This document shows, one piece after another, positions 20,122 to 28,498 of a stretch of 28,498 nucleotides of DNA. Every line of letters begins with the position of its first letter. Position 1 is the stretch's first letter. The DNA lies in NCBI RefSeq assembly GCF_000485595.1, contig NW_014578088.1, forward strand, positions 80,745 through 109,242. Direction: 5' to 3'. The position numbers were made by a program, and so were the translations under genes. Under the pieces are notes generated by a model. That model saw only the letters and a program-made list of their open reading frames with translations, searched no databases and was not told where the DNA came from. This DNA is from Priapulus caudatus. Its lineage: Eukaryota > Priapulida > Priapulimorpha > Priapulimorphida > Priapulidae.

Positions 20122-21219
20122 CTGTCTATGTGCTCCGACTCAACACGAACGTATCACCGTGTTGGCGAGATGCGCTGCTTCTCGAACCCTGCTTCTAAGA
20201 GCTGCTAATCTGCTACGGTCGTGTTTACGCAGCACACCCTTTTCTTTAATTTCCGGCGTCTGTCAGAGCTCACGATCTTTCGTTGTGTTTATTTGCGTCT
20301 TCCTGGTCCTTTTTCTAGATCATTCTTTACGCCGGTGCCATGTTTGATATTTGTCAGCTTAATCCATAGATACTACCGCGAAGTCTGTATGTATTCTATG
20401 CTTACGCCCTTACCGCTCTAGCGAGACAGCAACATAAACAAGAGCAGATGTTCTCGCGTCCGCTTGGCACGGCTTCCAGGCTACAGCATACCGGCTTCAT
20501 CACCGCGACGCCCGTTGCGTCTATATTTGCGTCGATGTCCAAGTCTCCTCGCGATGGCCCCTAAAACCGCTACGTCCCACCATATTCCACGAGAGCCCAG
20601 CACGCGCGCACTGCCGGGCCAAGTCGTGGCTGCGTTTTGTCTGAATGCATGAGGCCTTGCTATCGGTTGATTAATGCGACAAAGATTGAATGATCGTGTC
20701 GTATTTTTTAGTCTGTATACTCCGGATTGCGGTGGTGTTTACTACGCGAGGAAACAACTCTGGTCCCATTAAGGGTCGAATCGTACTGTGTCCGATTTGA
20801 GCTCAAGTTGGAATAGTTACGCGGTCGTACATCGTAGGTATTCATAAGGCTCGTTAAATGCCGAAATTCTCCTTGTTTATTGAGTACAACTCTCCCCTTA
20901 TCTACTCCCCTGTTCCTGTAACTATACTGTACACTACAGAACTGCCATATAAAATATACGATGTTTCAGAGCATCACCCTTTCTTTAACCTGCAAATTTA
21001 GCTTTTGATATATTTCACCCCCTGTGACCTTGTAGCCTGCCTACTCCGGCGATGTATAATTTTCACTAGCAAACCCGCAGCCCAAGTCTTCTCTAAAAGA
21101 CCCGCTCAACCAATCCTTTTAACCCTCCTCTTGCGGTCAAAAAGGTTATCAGACACTTTACTCTATCGCACGTCAGTGAAAGCCGATTTCATGGTTCGCT
21201 TTACAATCCAGCCATAAAA

Positions 21220-21540
21220 ATGATAGGCACCGCTGAAGGACAAAAAATTTTCCACATCGCTCGTCAGACATCTCCTCAGAAAATCTACAATGCTGCCCTG
21301 TGCTTCCATGTCGCTTTGACCGTGTGACCTCCAATTTTCGGCCACCAGTGAGTGGTTTGCGCTACCATATGCTATCCCCGACATCACGAGCTCAGGGCGA
21401 GCCGTTTTAGATTTGTGCGCCAATTCTGTCTTTCTTCCTCTCCCTAAGTTAAGGAGTGGAATGTTCCCGCCTTCTTTTACCCCTCTTACCGTTGACGTTT
21501 GACCCCCCAGCTTTCGACATATCCCAACTCCGTTTTGACG
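21220..21540. repeat. Interspersed repeat, diverged copy A
   Basis: Collinear with 22350-22665: both contain CTCAGAAAATCT- or CCAGAAAATGTCTG-like blocks, a TTTGACCxxGTGACC block, an AGTGAGTGGTTT-like block, and a TTGACxTTTGACC...TTCGACAT block near the end. The long minus-strand frame over this copy (about 21163-21729) is not conserved in the other copy, so I do not call it coding. Confidence 0.5.
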
Positions 21541-22349
21541 TATCCCCCCCAAACTGACCCGAATATCGTGACCGTTACTTCGAGCGGTTAAGATTTGTTG
21601 CCTAACTGTTGACGCGACGACGCGGACGACCGTGACGACCGGACTACCCGGACGGACACGACGATGCAAGCGATTGCTACAAGCCTGCATCTGACCTATG
21701 CTCAGATGAGCTAAAAATGATGACGACATGCATTAGACAGTGCAAATCTACAATTTATCCAAGTATTTTTATTCACACACAAGTTATGAACTGCTATATA
21801 ACAGTTTTATTTAACATCCGCGCAGAGCGACAGCGCTCAACTGACGTGTCCTGTAGCCAAGTATTCTTTCTGATAAACTCACTGGCCAACGGATCAAGTT
21901 GTGCCCTCCTGCCACGCAGTAGTTCGCGCTCAGAGCTCTCATATCTAGGATTACTACTAATAAGATTCCTAAAATCCATAGCTCTTGCTTATGACCAACT
22001 GGTAGTACGTAATAAAGATAAGCCTGTGTAAGCTTTATGACTTAGCTATTATTAACATGTTCTCATGGATATGCGTCGAGCCGCGGTGTAGTGGTGCGTG
22101 TGTGGGATGGTGGGGGAAGGAAGAGGGGGACGTGGAGGCAGCGGGGAGGTGGATGTGACGGGCGCGTGAGGTGTGCTTCTATAGCAAAAGCAGTTCATCC
22201 TTATGTTAACACTAAGTCACAGTCACATCAAATCCATGTTTAACACCTCCTCTTGAGGGTTCCAAGGGTTATAATACCACTTCCTCTTACGACATATCAG
22301 CCGGAAGGTAGAGTTTCATAGGTCCTTTTCAATAAAGTGATCAAAACGG

Positions 22350-22665
22350 CTAGGCGTCAGCGCCTGAAACAAAAAGTTTTGGCACTCGGCCCGTTAGACC
22401 ATGTCCTCCAGAAAATGTCTGATTATCTGGGACCTGTTCCTACCACTGCCACCTTTGACCTGTGACCCTCAAAATTTCGCGCTGAGTGATGGTTTCCTCC
22501 CATCACACTATACACGGATATCTAGAGCATTCGGTCAAGCGTTTGAGATTTGGCCGCAGATTCGTATTTCCTCTATACGCTAAGTTATGGGGAATTATTC
22601 CCCTCTATGAAACATCTTGACATTTGACCCTTGACCCCCAAATTCGACATCCCGAGTCCTTTTCG
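22350..22665. repeat. Interspersed repeat, diverged copy B
   Basis: Collinear partner of 21220-21540, in the same orientation. It stops about 10 bp before the start of the 1.1-kb TIR element. The 22040-22350 interval between contains a G-rich patch (about 22090-22170) and nothing else recognised. Confidence 0.5.
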
Positions 22666-22675
22666 CGATACTTAA

Positions 22676-23770
22676 AGGAATAATAGGTCCATTGATTATG
22701 CAATGTTGACGAATGCTAGAGTAACTGGCACCTTGTGTAGTTAATAATTACATTACCTTATAGCCAAACACGTATTAGTTTGTCCAATATCACTGCTGGC
22801 TACTAAGAAATGTCTAATTGAAATCTGCAGTCCAAAAATCTGTTGTTTACAGTTTCAAACGGTGAAACCGCTGCCGGCGAAGCGGGTGTGATACAGATTT
22901 ATAGTGCACCGGACATTTTTGCACGCATGCTCGGCTGTGTTGTGCCCAAACTTCGAATCTTGCACAAACTTGGAATTTCAGCGCATCTGCAGTTTGGGCA
23001 ACCAATCTTGAGATTGGGCAAACAGAGGTAAACAGAGCTTGCACAAACATATGATTATTATGATTTCAAATGTTATATCATAACTATAAGGTCGTATACC
23101 TTCTTTCCTCAATGTGTTTGGCACCTTTGTATAAATATTAAATGATTATAATAAATAATTGGATAGATATGAAATAAATCTCTTCCTATAGTTTGCACCA
23201 CGCACACCACACTCGCTATGAGCGGTTGTTGAATCACCGACTGTTTTCAGTTTGCCCAATCTTGAGATTGGTCAACCAAACTAGCAGTATCAGGTTTAAC
23301 CAATCCGCAGTTTGGGCAGCACAAACGCTGCCCAATCTCGAGATTGTGCAGATTCCAAGTTTGGGTACGCTAGCCGTATGCAATGCTATAATCAGTGATT
23401 TCGTAAACATGGACGCTCGTGATAAGGAACTTTTTATCAGGGCTGTCCACGTGCGTCCGTGATTAGTACGTGTGTTTTACTCTATTTCCATGTTTAGTCC
23501 GTGGCCGTGGTTACACCGCTAACACCTTCGTTTCATCTGGCGTCCAAAACATACGGCCCGCACAAAAATGATACGTAAATGGCACGTAAATGATACGTTG
23601 ATACATATCAACAACCGATTTCAATTCTTGTTTGTAATGTAACTAGCAGTGGTATTGAACAAACTAATACGCGTTTGGCTATAAGGTAATGTAATTATGA
23701 ACTACACAATTAAGGTGCCAGATACTCTAGCATTCGTCAAAATTGCATAATCAATGGACCTATTATTCCT
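22676..23770. mobile_element. 1095-bp non-autonomous DNA transposon with ~150-bp TIRs
   Basis: The left arm 22676-22825 and the right arm 23617-23770 are inverted copies of high identity, with a few substitutions and small indels. They start AGGAATAATAGGTCCATTGA and finish at GAAATC. The interior has no transposase. It carries palindromes based on CCAATCTTGAGATTGG at about 23002, 23255 and 23331 with CAGTTTGGGC words between them. The right tip is followed by three tandem copies of GGGGCTAATTATTCGT (23771-23813), whose reverse complement resembles the TIR tip. I see no clean target duplication. Confidence 0.8.
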
Positions 23771-23872
23771 GGGGCTAATTATTCGTGGGGCTAATTATTC
23801 GTGGGGCTAATTTACTATCACTATGTAAATTATATGACATGGTCCGCCACACTAGGCTGACTAGGGTTTACG

Positions 23873-23981
23873 TAGATACATCATACAATATTATGTAACC
23901 CAAACACACTTTTACACAGGATATTATAGTTTTTTAACCCTATCCTGTGTTTGGGTTACATTATTGACATATTGTATCTAG
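23873..23981. mobile_element. ~109-bp MITE (TAGATAC family) with near-perfect 8-bp duplication
   Basis: The left arm TAGATACATCATACAATATT then ATGTAACCCAAACACA is matched in reverse by TGTGTTTGGGTTACAT then TATTGTATCTAG. GGTTTACG (23865-23872) and GCTTTACG (23982-23989) flank it, agreeing at 7 of 8 bases. TIR tip and arm sequence are shared with 20043-20121. Confidence 0.7.
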
Positions 23982-23989
23982 GCTTTACG

Positions 23990-24440
23990 AACAGATTTAG
24001 GCTCAATCAGATTTACATATGTCATGAAATGGTGCACAATGTCAAATATTTACGTAATCACTCAATTAGGATAGGAGATGATGCACAAATTGGCCATATA
24101 GTTTGTAATTAGCGATGGCACTCTGCATCAGTGCATGCAGCCTATCCCGGTATCCGGTGCAGACTATCGGGAGCAAAACGCTATCATCTATGAACTAACA
24201 TTTACAAGACAGACGAGCAGATCCAATCTCTAATCAATAGAGAGCGACTTACAGCTGTTTCCTGCTTGCTCGCAATGCAAAACTGTTAAGAGATAAGATG
24301 TAAACAAAACACACATCACAACACAAGCAAACAACACAAGCGCAACAAGACAACAACGCTTGTAGCGCTAAATGTGCGCACCGCCACACGTTCTACGATT
24401 GGGCGCCATCTTGGCGGTTTGGAGAGTGATATCAAATTAG
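23990..24440. other. Unassigned stretch with an inverted CCAAT plus GCGCCATCTTGG motif
   Basis: No gene is recognised. At about 24399-24417, ATTGGGCGCCATCTTGGCGG combines an inverted CCAAT box with a YY1-like CCATCTTG. This is a common animal promoter arrangement, but no exon is tied to it. Confidence 0.3.
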
Positions 24441-24785
24441 CGGATATATATATATAATCAAGAGCTCTTGATATAATATATATATATATATATACTATAT
24501 ATAATAGCTATTATATATCAAGAGTGCTATAAATAGAGTCCTAGAGCATTATTATATGATATATCTCTCTAAATATTTATATAATTATTATATTATCTCT
24601 ATATATTATACTATATATACCGTATATATATTATCTCTTAGAGCAAATATATATATATAATATACCGGTATACAATATATATATATATATATTATATATA
24701 TATAATAATAGTATATATATACTCAAGAGTGCATATAAGAGATTCTCTAGTAATGCACTCTTGGAGTCTTGATTATATATATATA
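24441..24785. repeat. AT-rich palindromic region with CAAGAG...CTCTTG elements
   Basis: Long (TA)n tracts are interrupted by CAAGAGCTCTTG at about 24460, CAAGAGTGCTAT at about 24520, and a 40-bp foldback at 24724-24763 with arms CAAGAGTGCAT and ATGCACTCTTG. The shared CAAGAGT tips resemble those of the short elements at 15554 and 28087, suggesting repeated insertion of one family into TA-rich targets. Confidence 0.65.
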
Positions 24786-24799
24786 TGTGAGCTATTGTG

Positions 24800-25080
24800 C
24801 GCGTGTGTGTGGTGCTGTGTGTGGTGTGTGTGTGTGTGTGTGCTGTGTGTGTGTGTGTACCGTCCTGTGTGTGTGACCCGTTGTGTGTGGTCGACGCTGT
24901 GGTGTCGTGCGTGCGTGTTGCCGTGGTGCGTGGTGTGTGTGTGCAGAGCGTTGCATAGTGGATGCGTATCCGTGCTTGCCACGACTGTGTGTGTACCTGT
25001 GTTAGTGTGCGTCTGTGTGTGTGTGTGTTGTGCTGGTGCTGGTGTGTTGCAGATGTGCGTCGCGACGCCGCGCGCGGGAC

Positions 25081-25115
<35 letters not shown>

Positions 25116-25150
25116 GTGTGTGTGTGTGTGTTGTGGTGTGTTGTATGTGT
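24800..25150. repeat. (GT)n microsatellite, compound
   Basis: Predominantly TGTG with CGTGCGTG and GGTGCTGGTG interruptions. Open frames on both strands are by-products. From 25150 to 25505 the sequence is pyrimidine-rich with no gene. Confidence 0.9.
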
Positions 25151-25513
25151 GATTGCGAAATGGCTGCAACGGCTAAACAGAACGGTACGTCGCTTGTCGG
25201 GAATGCGCCGCATGAAATTGTATTTTTGTGACTTTCTTCCCTATAACCACCATCTAGTTTCCATCTCTTTTTCGCTATATTGCCATCCTATACTTTTCCT
25301 CCTCAATTCTCAACTACTATCTCTTCTTACTACCATCTATTACCAACTACCACTCCTTCTCCACGTGTTATTCTGACCCCGGTCTAGTGTCTACCTTAAT
25401 TGTCTTGTCTTGTCTACCTCCTCAATCTCTACCCCATATATTTCCCTCTACGTTCTCTATCCCATCTCCACATCATATTTCCGCCCAAAACTGCATGCAG
25501 CGCCCCTTCGTAC

Positions 25514-25551
25514 CAAGGAGCTACATATAACATGGTATATGTAGCTCCTTT
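25514..25551. mobile_element. 38-bp palindromic micro-element with 8-bp target duplication
   Basis: The perfect 15-bp arms AAGGAGCTACATATA (25515-25529) and TATATGTAGCTCCTT (25536-25550) leave a 6-nt loop. CTTCGTAC at 25506-25513 and 25552-25559 is a perfect 8-bp direct duplication immediately outside. This has the form of an extremely small hAT-type MITE. Confidence 0.7.
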
Positions 25552-25933
25552 CTTCGTACAACTCAGGATACAGCCTCATTCAACAGTGAATTGAGCCTCA
25601 GAATTGAGCCAGAGCGAGAGCGCCATCTGTCGTGGAGTTTAATTTCCGCATACTCTACTCTATCATTACAATAATTTTAAAAGTATTCATTTAAAATAGA
25701 GAGAGGATATATTTTCGCGTAGACAGATATAACAAAAGTACATTACGGGTAACTCAAGTGTTTACAGGTAAAGCATTGACTCTAATATGTCTCCCATGTG
25801 TTGCGGTTGCGCATCCGTCCGGGATTCGCCGTGTGGTTATTGTTTCGCCACTTGTCAGCAATCGTGGTCAAAAACGAGATCTCACGTAAAGTCCATAATA
25901 AAATAAACATCACTTATCATATCACTATCAGAA

Positions 25934-26108
25934 ATGGCTGAGGTCTGCCAACCTGAAGCTGTCTCTGAGCCAAAAGCAATATTGTTTTCTAGAGGAGGCA
26001 ATAATACACACGACGAATTAATGATCGACAATGATGTTGAGTTACTTCTTCGCGGGGAACCTCCAAAATATCACCATGAAGTTGTAGCAGACGTTTGTAA
26101 TGTTGGAG
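25934..26108 (+). CDS. Probable first coding exon, unknown protein
   Basis: An open frame starts AGAAATGG at 25934, a good Kozak context. It runs 58 codons plus one base to GAG|GTAAGT at 26108/26109, a perfect donor. The peptide starts MAEVCQPEAVSEPKAILF and ends EVVADVCNVG. It is acidic and soluble-looking, with no signal peptide or membrane segment. I do not recognise a domain. The frame would stop about 47 bases past the donor in AT-rich sequence, which fits an exon better than a complete short gene. No second exon is evident before 28498, where the sequence is mostly telomere-like repeats and MITEs. The alternative is a chance frame next to a chance donor. Confidence 0.45.
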
Positions 26109-26183
26109 GTAAGTCTGAGTCCGTGACTCGTATATATATTAATTATTATTTATAATATTATTGATATTATTAAATACGCTTTG

Positions 26184-26457
26184 TGGCCTATTATGCCTCG
26201 GCAGCCGTCGCACGGTCTTCGTTTTCCTAAATGCCGGCAGTTCCTAACCCTAACTCTAACCCTAACCCTAACAAAAACCGCTAACTCTAAACCTAACCCG
26301 AACCCTAACCCTAAACCTAATCCTAACTCTACCCTAACCCTTGTTTACTTGAGATAACAACTAAAAATAAAAAACTGCCGGGCATATAGGAAATCGGAAG
26401 AGCCGTTTAGCCCGGCAGTCCGCTCAGATATATGCCGCTGCCGGGGCATATTAGCCA
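26184..26457. mobile_element. Foldback element enclosing telomere-like (CCCTAA)n
   Basis: The outer arms 26184-26205 and 26437-26457 pair with one indel and two mismatches (GCTGCCGRGGCATA core). The inner arms 26221-26242 and 26373-26394 pair around AACTGCCGG-CAT. Between the inner arms lie degenerate CCCTAA/CTCTAA/CCTAAT repeats (26243-26340) and a short AT spacer. The palindromic plan plus internal telomere-type repeats suggests a MITE-like unit. Confidence 0.6.
26243..26340. repeat. Interstitial telomere-like repeat, CCCTAA on plus strand
   Basis: About 15 units, roughly half perfect CCCTAA, the rest single-base variants. TTAGGG is the ancestral animal telomere repeat. The degeneracy shows this is internal, not a chromosome end. 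Confidence 0.9.
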
Positions 26458-26474
26458 TCTGTATTAAATTATTA

Positions 26475-26585
26475 TTAATTAAATATTATTACTAATAGTA
26501 ATAGTAATAGTAATACTAATAGTAATAAGACTTTATTACTATTAATATTATTAGTAGTATTACTATATATTACTATTATTGTATT
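26475..26585. repeat. (TAATAG)n / (TTATTA)n AT-rich repeat
   Basis: ACTAATAGTAATAG repeats are followed by the reverse-complement pattern, so the tract can fold back on itself. Confidence 0.8.
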
Positions 26586-26599
26586 AGTCCCTAGGCCCT

Positions 26600-26951
26600 A
26601 CGCGTTATAGCAAATGTTGCCGCAAAGGCAGTGGCTACGGGTACGTAGTCCGTATCTTAATGTTCTCGAGGCTACGGGTACGGTGAAGTCCATTTCGTTT
26701 CATACTTAACGAACAAAGATTTTGGGCGGCCGGTGAACGCCAGATTTCAAAATAAACGCCTTGGGAAATAAAATGCACGATTTGAGAGTTTAGATGAGCT
26801 AGAAACCCTAACCCTAAGCCCTAAAACTTAACCCTTAACCATAACCCTAACCCTAATTCCTAACCCTAAACCCTAGAACTCCTAACGCCAAAAAGGGGCT
26901 TTCAACGATCCGACGGTACCGTACTCCAGCCACTGCGTTTAGCAAACGCGT
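26600..26951. mobile_element. Second inverted-repeat-flanked telomere-like block
   Basis: The left side 26600-26648 (ACGCGTT, GGCAGTGGCTACGGGTACG) is an imperfect inverted match to the right side 26915-26951 (GGTACCGTACTCCAGCC, ACTGCG, AACGCGT). Inside is a CCCTAA-type array at 26801-26876. GCTACGGGTAC occurs twice on the left. The arms are more diverged than in the 26184 element. Confidence 0.45.
26801..26876. repeat. Interstitial telomere-like repeat, second array
   Basis: About 10-11 CCCTAA, CCCTTAA and CCTAAA variants on the plus strand. A third, reversed and more altered version (TTAGGATCAGGATTAGGATC type) lies at about 27040-27076. Confidence 0.9.
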
Positions 26952-27070
26952 TTTAGCAAATAAATACTAAATGATGTAGTAGGTAGGGCCTAAAAATCTT
27001 GCGCCTAATCGTGCCGTAGTACGATTGCGGATTAGGTTACGTTTTAGGATTAGGATCAGGATTAGGATCA

Positions 27071-27994
27071 GGTTAAGATACTGCAGCCGACATGCGATCG
27101 ACCGCAACGACCAAACGACAAAAGTCGCGGCGACGGCGCAAACACACTCTGCGCAGCGACAGCGACCTTGACTGTGTAGGGTCAAAAATGTTCACCCAGC
27201 ACTCGCCACAGTGGTTACACGATCTATCACTATGAACAAGCAAGACAACAAAAACTCATGCTGCTGCTTTTAAATAACAGGCTGCAAAAACTCTCTAGGC
27301 ATAAGGATCTGGATCTGGATAGCTTTTTGCGTAGCCCACGGTTACGTGGATAATAACGCAGGAACGCCATTTTACGTCGCGTCATCCGAGCCGACGGGGA
27401 GATTCACAGTTCCAAAGTTGAGAGCCAGGTTTTTACACCTTGAGAAAATTCACTGCACCGGTCGGGGTTTGAACTCACAGCCTTTGGAGTGAGAGGTGGA
27501 CAATATACATGGCCTATAACCACTGGGCCACCGAGGCATCTCTAAAACTAAAAGGATAATCCGATAAGATAATAAAGTAAAATATACGCAGCAAATTATC
27601 ATGTACTGTACGTACTGTGTCTAGCCTGCCACAGGCCCACAGCTTGCACGCTTTGGTTAGACTGGTTCGCGGACTTATTGTTTGTGACATGCGTCGCGAG
27701 TTTAGCGCCGGAGACCAGTCTACGTCTTGGCTAGCATTATGGGTTATTTATGACGTAATCGTAATGTTACGTGCTGATGGAAACGGCTGCGATTGGCTAT
27801 TTGTAAAGTGTAGTTGGCGACTGTCGCTGGAGAATAGAAAAGTTTCTAAATATTTTTGTTGTCAAGGTTGTCGCCGGTCGCTGTCGCGTGTGTGTGCAAT
27901 AGCTCATAGGAAACAATAGTTTCTAACTTTCTGAAAAGTCGTTTGTCGTTACGGTCGGCGGGTCGCTACGCTGTCGCTGCAGTGTGTCTTGGCC
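27071..27994. mobile_element. ~0.92-kb TIR element with CGAC-rich ends
   Basis: The left arm at about 27071-27126 (AAGATACTGCAGCCGAC onward) is an imperfect inverted match to the right arm 27934-27994, whose reverse complement starts GGCCAAGACACACTGCAGCG. Further GTCGC/GCGAC words occur inside at about 27808 and 27870. The tip resembles GGGCCGGACACACT of the 10423 MITE, so the two may be related. The interior holds the tRNA-like SINE. The 100-codon plus frame at 27617-27919 is not convincing as a protein. Confidence 0.4.
27452..27540 (-). repeat. tRNA-derived SINE-like element
   Basis: On the minus strand, GGTGGCCCAGTGGTTATAGG fits a pol III A box and GAGTTCAAACCCCGA fits a B box, about 45 nt apart. 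The ends TGCCTCGGT and ACCGGTGCA could form an acceptor-like stem. The D-arm is good, but the T-stem does not pair properly, so this is a tRNA pseudogene or SINE head, not a functional tRNA. No downstream SINE tail was defined. Confidence 0.65.
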
Positions 27995-28086
27995 TTTAGG
28001 GTGCACTATGGTCACGGTGATAGGTTCCGCGATAGGCTGGAATAGTGATACATCGGTAAAGCTAATGCCAAATATGATTAGTAATA

Positions 28087-28140
28087 CCAAGAGTAGATAA
28101 TAAAACCATTTTTTTTAATAGGTTTTATTATCTACTCTTG
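28087..28140. mobile_element. 54-bp palindromic element (CCAAGAG family) with 6-bp target duplication
   Basis: The perfect inverted arms CCAAGAGTAGATAATAAAAC and GTTTTATTATCTACTCTTG enclose a 13-nt T-rich loop. GTAATA at 28081-28086 and 28141-28146 is a perfect 6-bp duplication. Arm sequence is nearly identical to the element at 15554-15606, but the target differs. Confidence 0.85.
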
Positions 28141-28222
28141 GTAATACTAATAGTATTTCCAATTGGCATGACTCAACCAGTGGCATGGCACTTGGAGTAC
28201 TGCTACTACTCACAGTCACAGC

Positions 28223-28314
28223 AAAGAGCTTATAATGATCATTATAAGCTCTTTAGTCATTATAATGATCATTATAAGCTCTTTAGTCATTATAATAATC
28301 ATTATAAGCTCTTT
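28223..28314. repeat. 30-bp tandem repeat built from a perfect 32-bp palindrome
   Basis: AAAGAGCTTATAATGA and its reverse complement form a perfect 32-bp palindrome at 28223-28254. Two further units (28255-28284 and 28285-28314) repeat AGTCATTATAATGATCATTA then TAAGCTCTTT, with one substitution in the last. GGCACTTGGAG lies on both sides (about 28188 and 28322). Confidence 0.85.
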
Positions 28315-28498
28315 GGTCACAGGCACTTGGAGCGTTTCAATAAAATATAATGCTAAATAAATACGAAATCTATTTACTACCAAAGTCTTAATGTTTCTAT
28401 ACTCTCTTTCACCTATTATTGCCGACAATTTCCTGTAAATGCCGCCCGTGTGTATATATATTTATGTGTCAGTGTGCATACATGCCAACATTTTTTGA

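Noticed and set aside
21163-21729. 188-codon minus-strand frame
   Set aside because: It overlies an interspersed repeat whose second copy at 22350-22665 does not keep the frame. No domain recognised.
24729-25376. 215-codon Cys/Val-rich plus frame
   Set aside because: It is a (GT)n by-product with no coding signal outside the repeat.
25780-25920. 39-codon Cys-rich peptide (MSPMCCGCASV...) upstream of the 25934 exon
   Set aside because: Short, no signal peptide and no family resemblance. More likely 5' UTR or intergenic.
26243-26876. CRISPR-like or chromosome-end interpretation of the short repeats
   Set aside because: The units are degenerate 6-bp telomere variants without unique spacers, and non-telomeric sequence continues on both sides.
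27617-27919. 100-codon plus frame
   Set aside because: Lies inside a TIR element, with GTCGC-type repeats contributing to it. No motif or splice support.

Overview
This is a piece of a large-genome eukaryotic chromosome, most likely from a marine invertebrate or a close relative of animals. The signs are short coding exons split by long GT-AG introns, TTAGGG-type telomere-like repeats, a tRNA-derived SINE-like element, abundant microsatellites and many small non-autonomous transposons. I cannot name the species. There is no bacterial-style gene organisation. Almost all long open frames are chance frames in simple repeats or decayed transposons.

One gene is recognised with confidence. Minus-strand exons at 14118-14214, 7548-7591, 6543-6585, 694-876 and 306-364 join in perfect reading phase through consensus GT-AG sites. 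Together they encode the first 142 residues of a VPS13-family bridge-like lipid transfer protein (chorein N-terminal domain). Introns are 6526, 962, 5666 and 329 bp. The gene runs off the left edge of the window. A second likely gene starts on the plus strand at 25934 (58 codons, then a perfect GAG|GTAAGT donor), but I do not recognise its product. A third plus-strand candidate exon at 2390 lies inside VPS13 intron 3.

The rest is a dense set of repeats. 1-190: microsatellites. 2.6-4.7 kb: G/C-rich interspersed repeat copies. 5.05-5.27 kb: an ~78-bp tandem repeat. 6.75-7.0 kb: a 252-bp MITE with a TTA target duplication. 8.0-9.4 kb: a CCG-bearing repeat, AT tandem repeats, a Helitron-like end and pyrimidine/CACT/CCTG microsatellites. 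10.4-10.85 kb: a nested MITE. 11.73-12.61 kb: a Helitron-like end followed by a 140/146-bp minisatellite that runs into an assembly gap (12612-13525). 14.48-14.94 kb: two foldback elements. 15.55 kb, 16.34 kb, 20.04 kb, 23.87 kb, 25.51 kb and 28.09 kb: tiny palindromic MITEs with 6- or 8-bp target duplications. 18.1-21.0 kb: GC-richer decayed sequence, perhaps including a polymerase-like remnant. 22.68-23.77 kb: a 1.1-kb transposon with ~150-bp inverted repeats. 24.4-24.8 kb: AT-rich palindromes. 26.18-27.1 kb: telomere-like repeats, two blocks of which are enclosed by inverted repeats. 27.07-28.0 kb: a further TIR element carrying the tRNA-like SINE.

The most interesting content is structural. 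It comprises the very short palindromic elements with clean target duplications, the telomere-repeat-containing foldbacks, the Helitron-like minisatellite element, and the recovery of a VPS13 N-terminus from exons as small as 43-44 nt.
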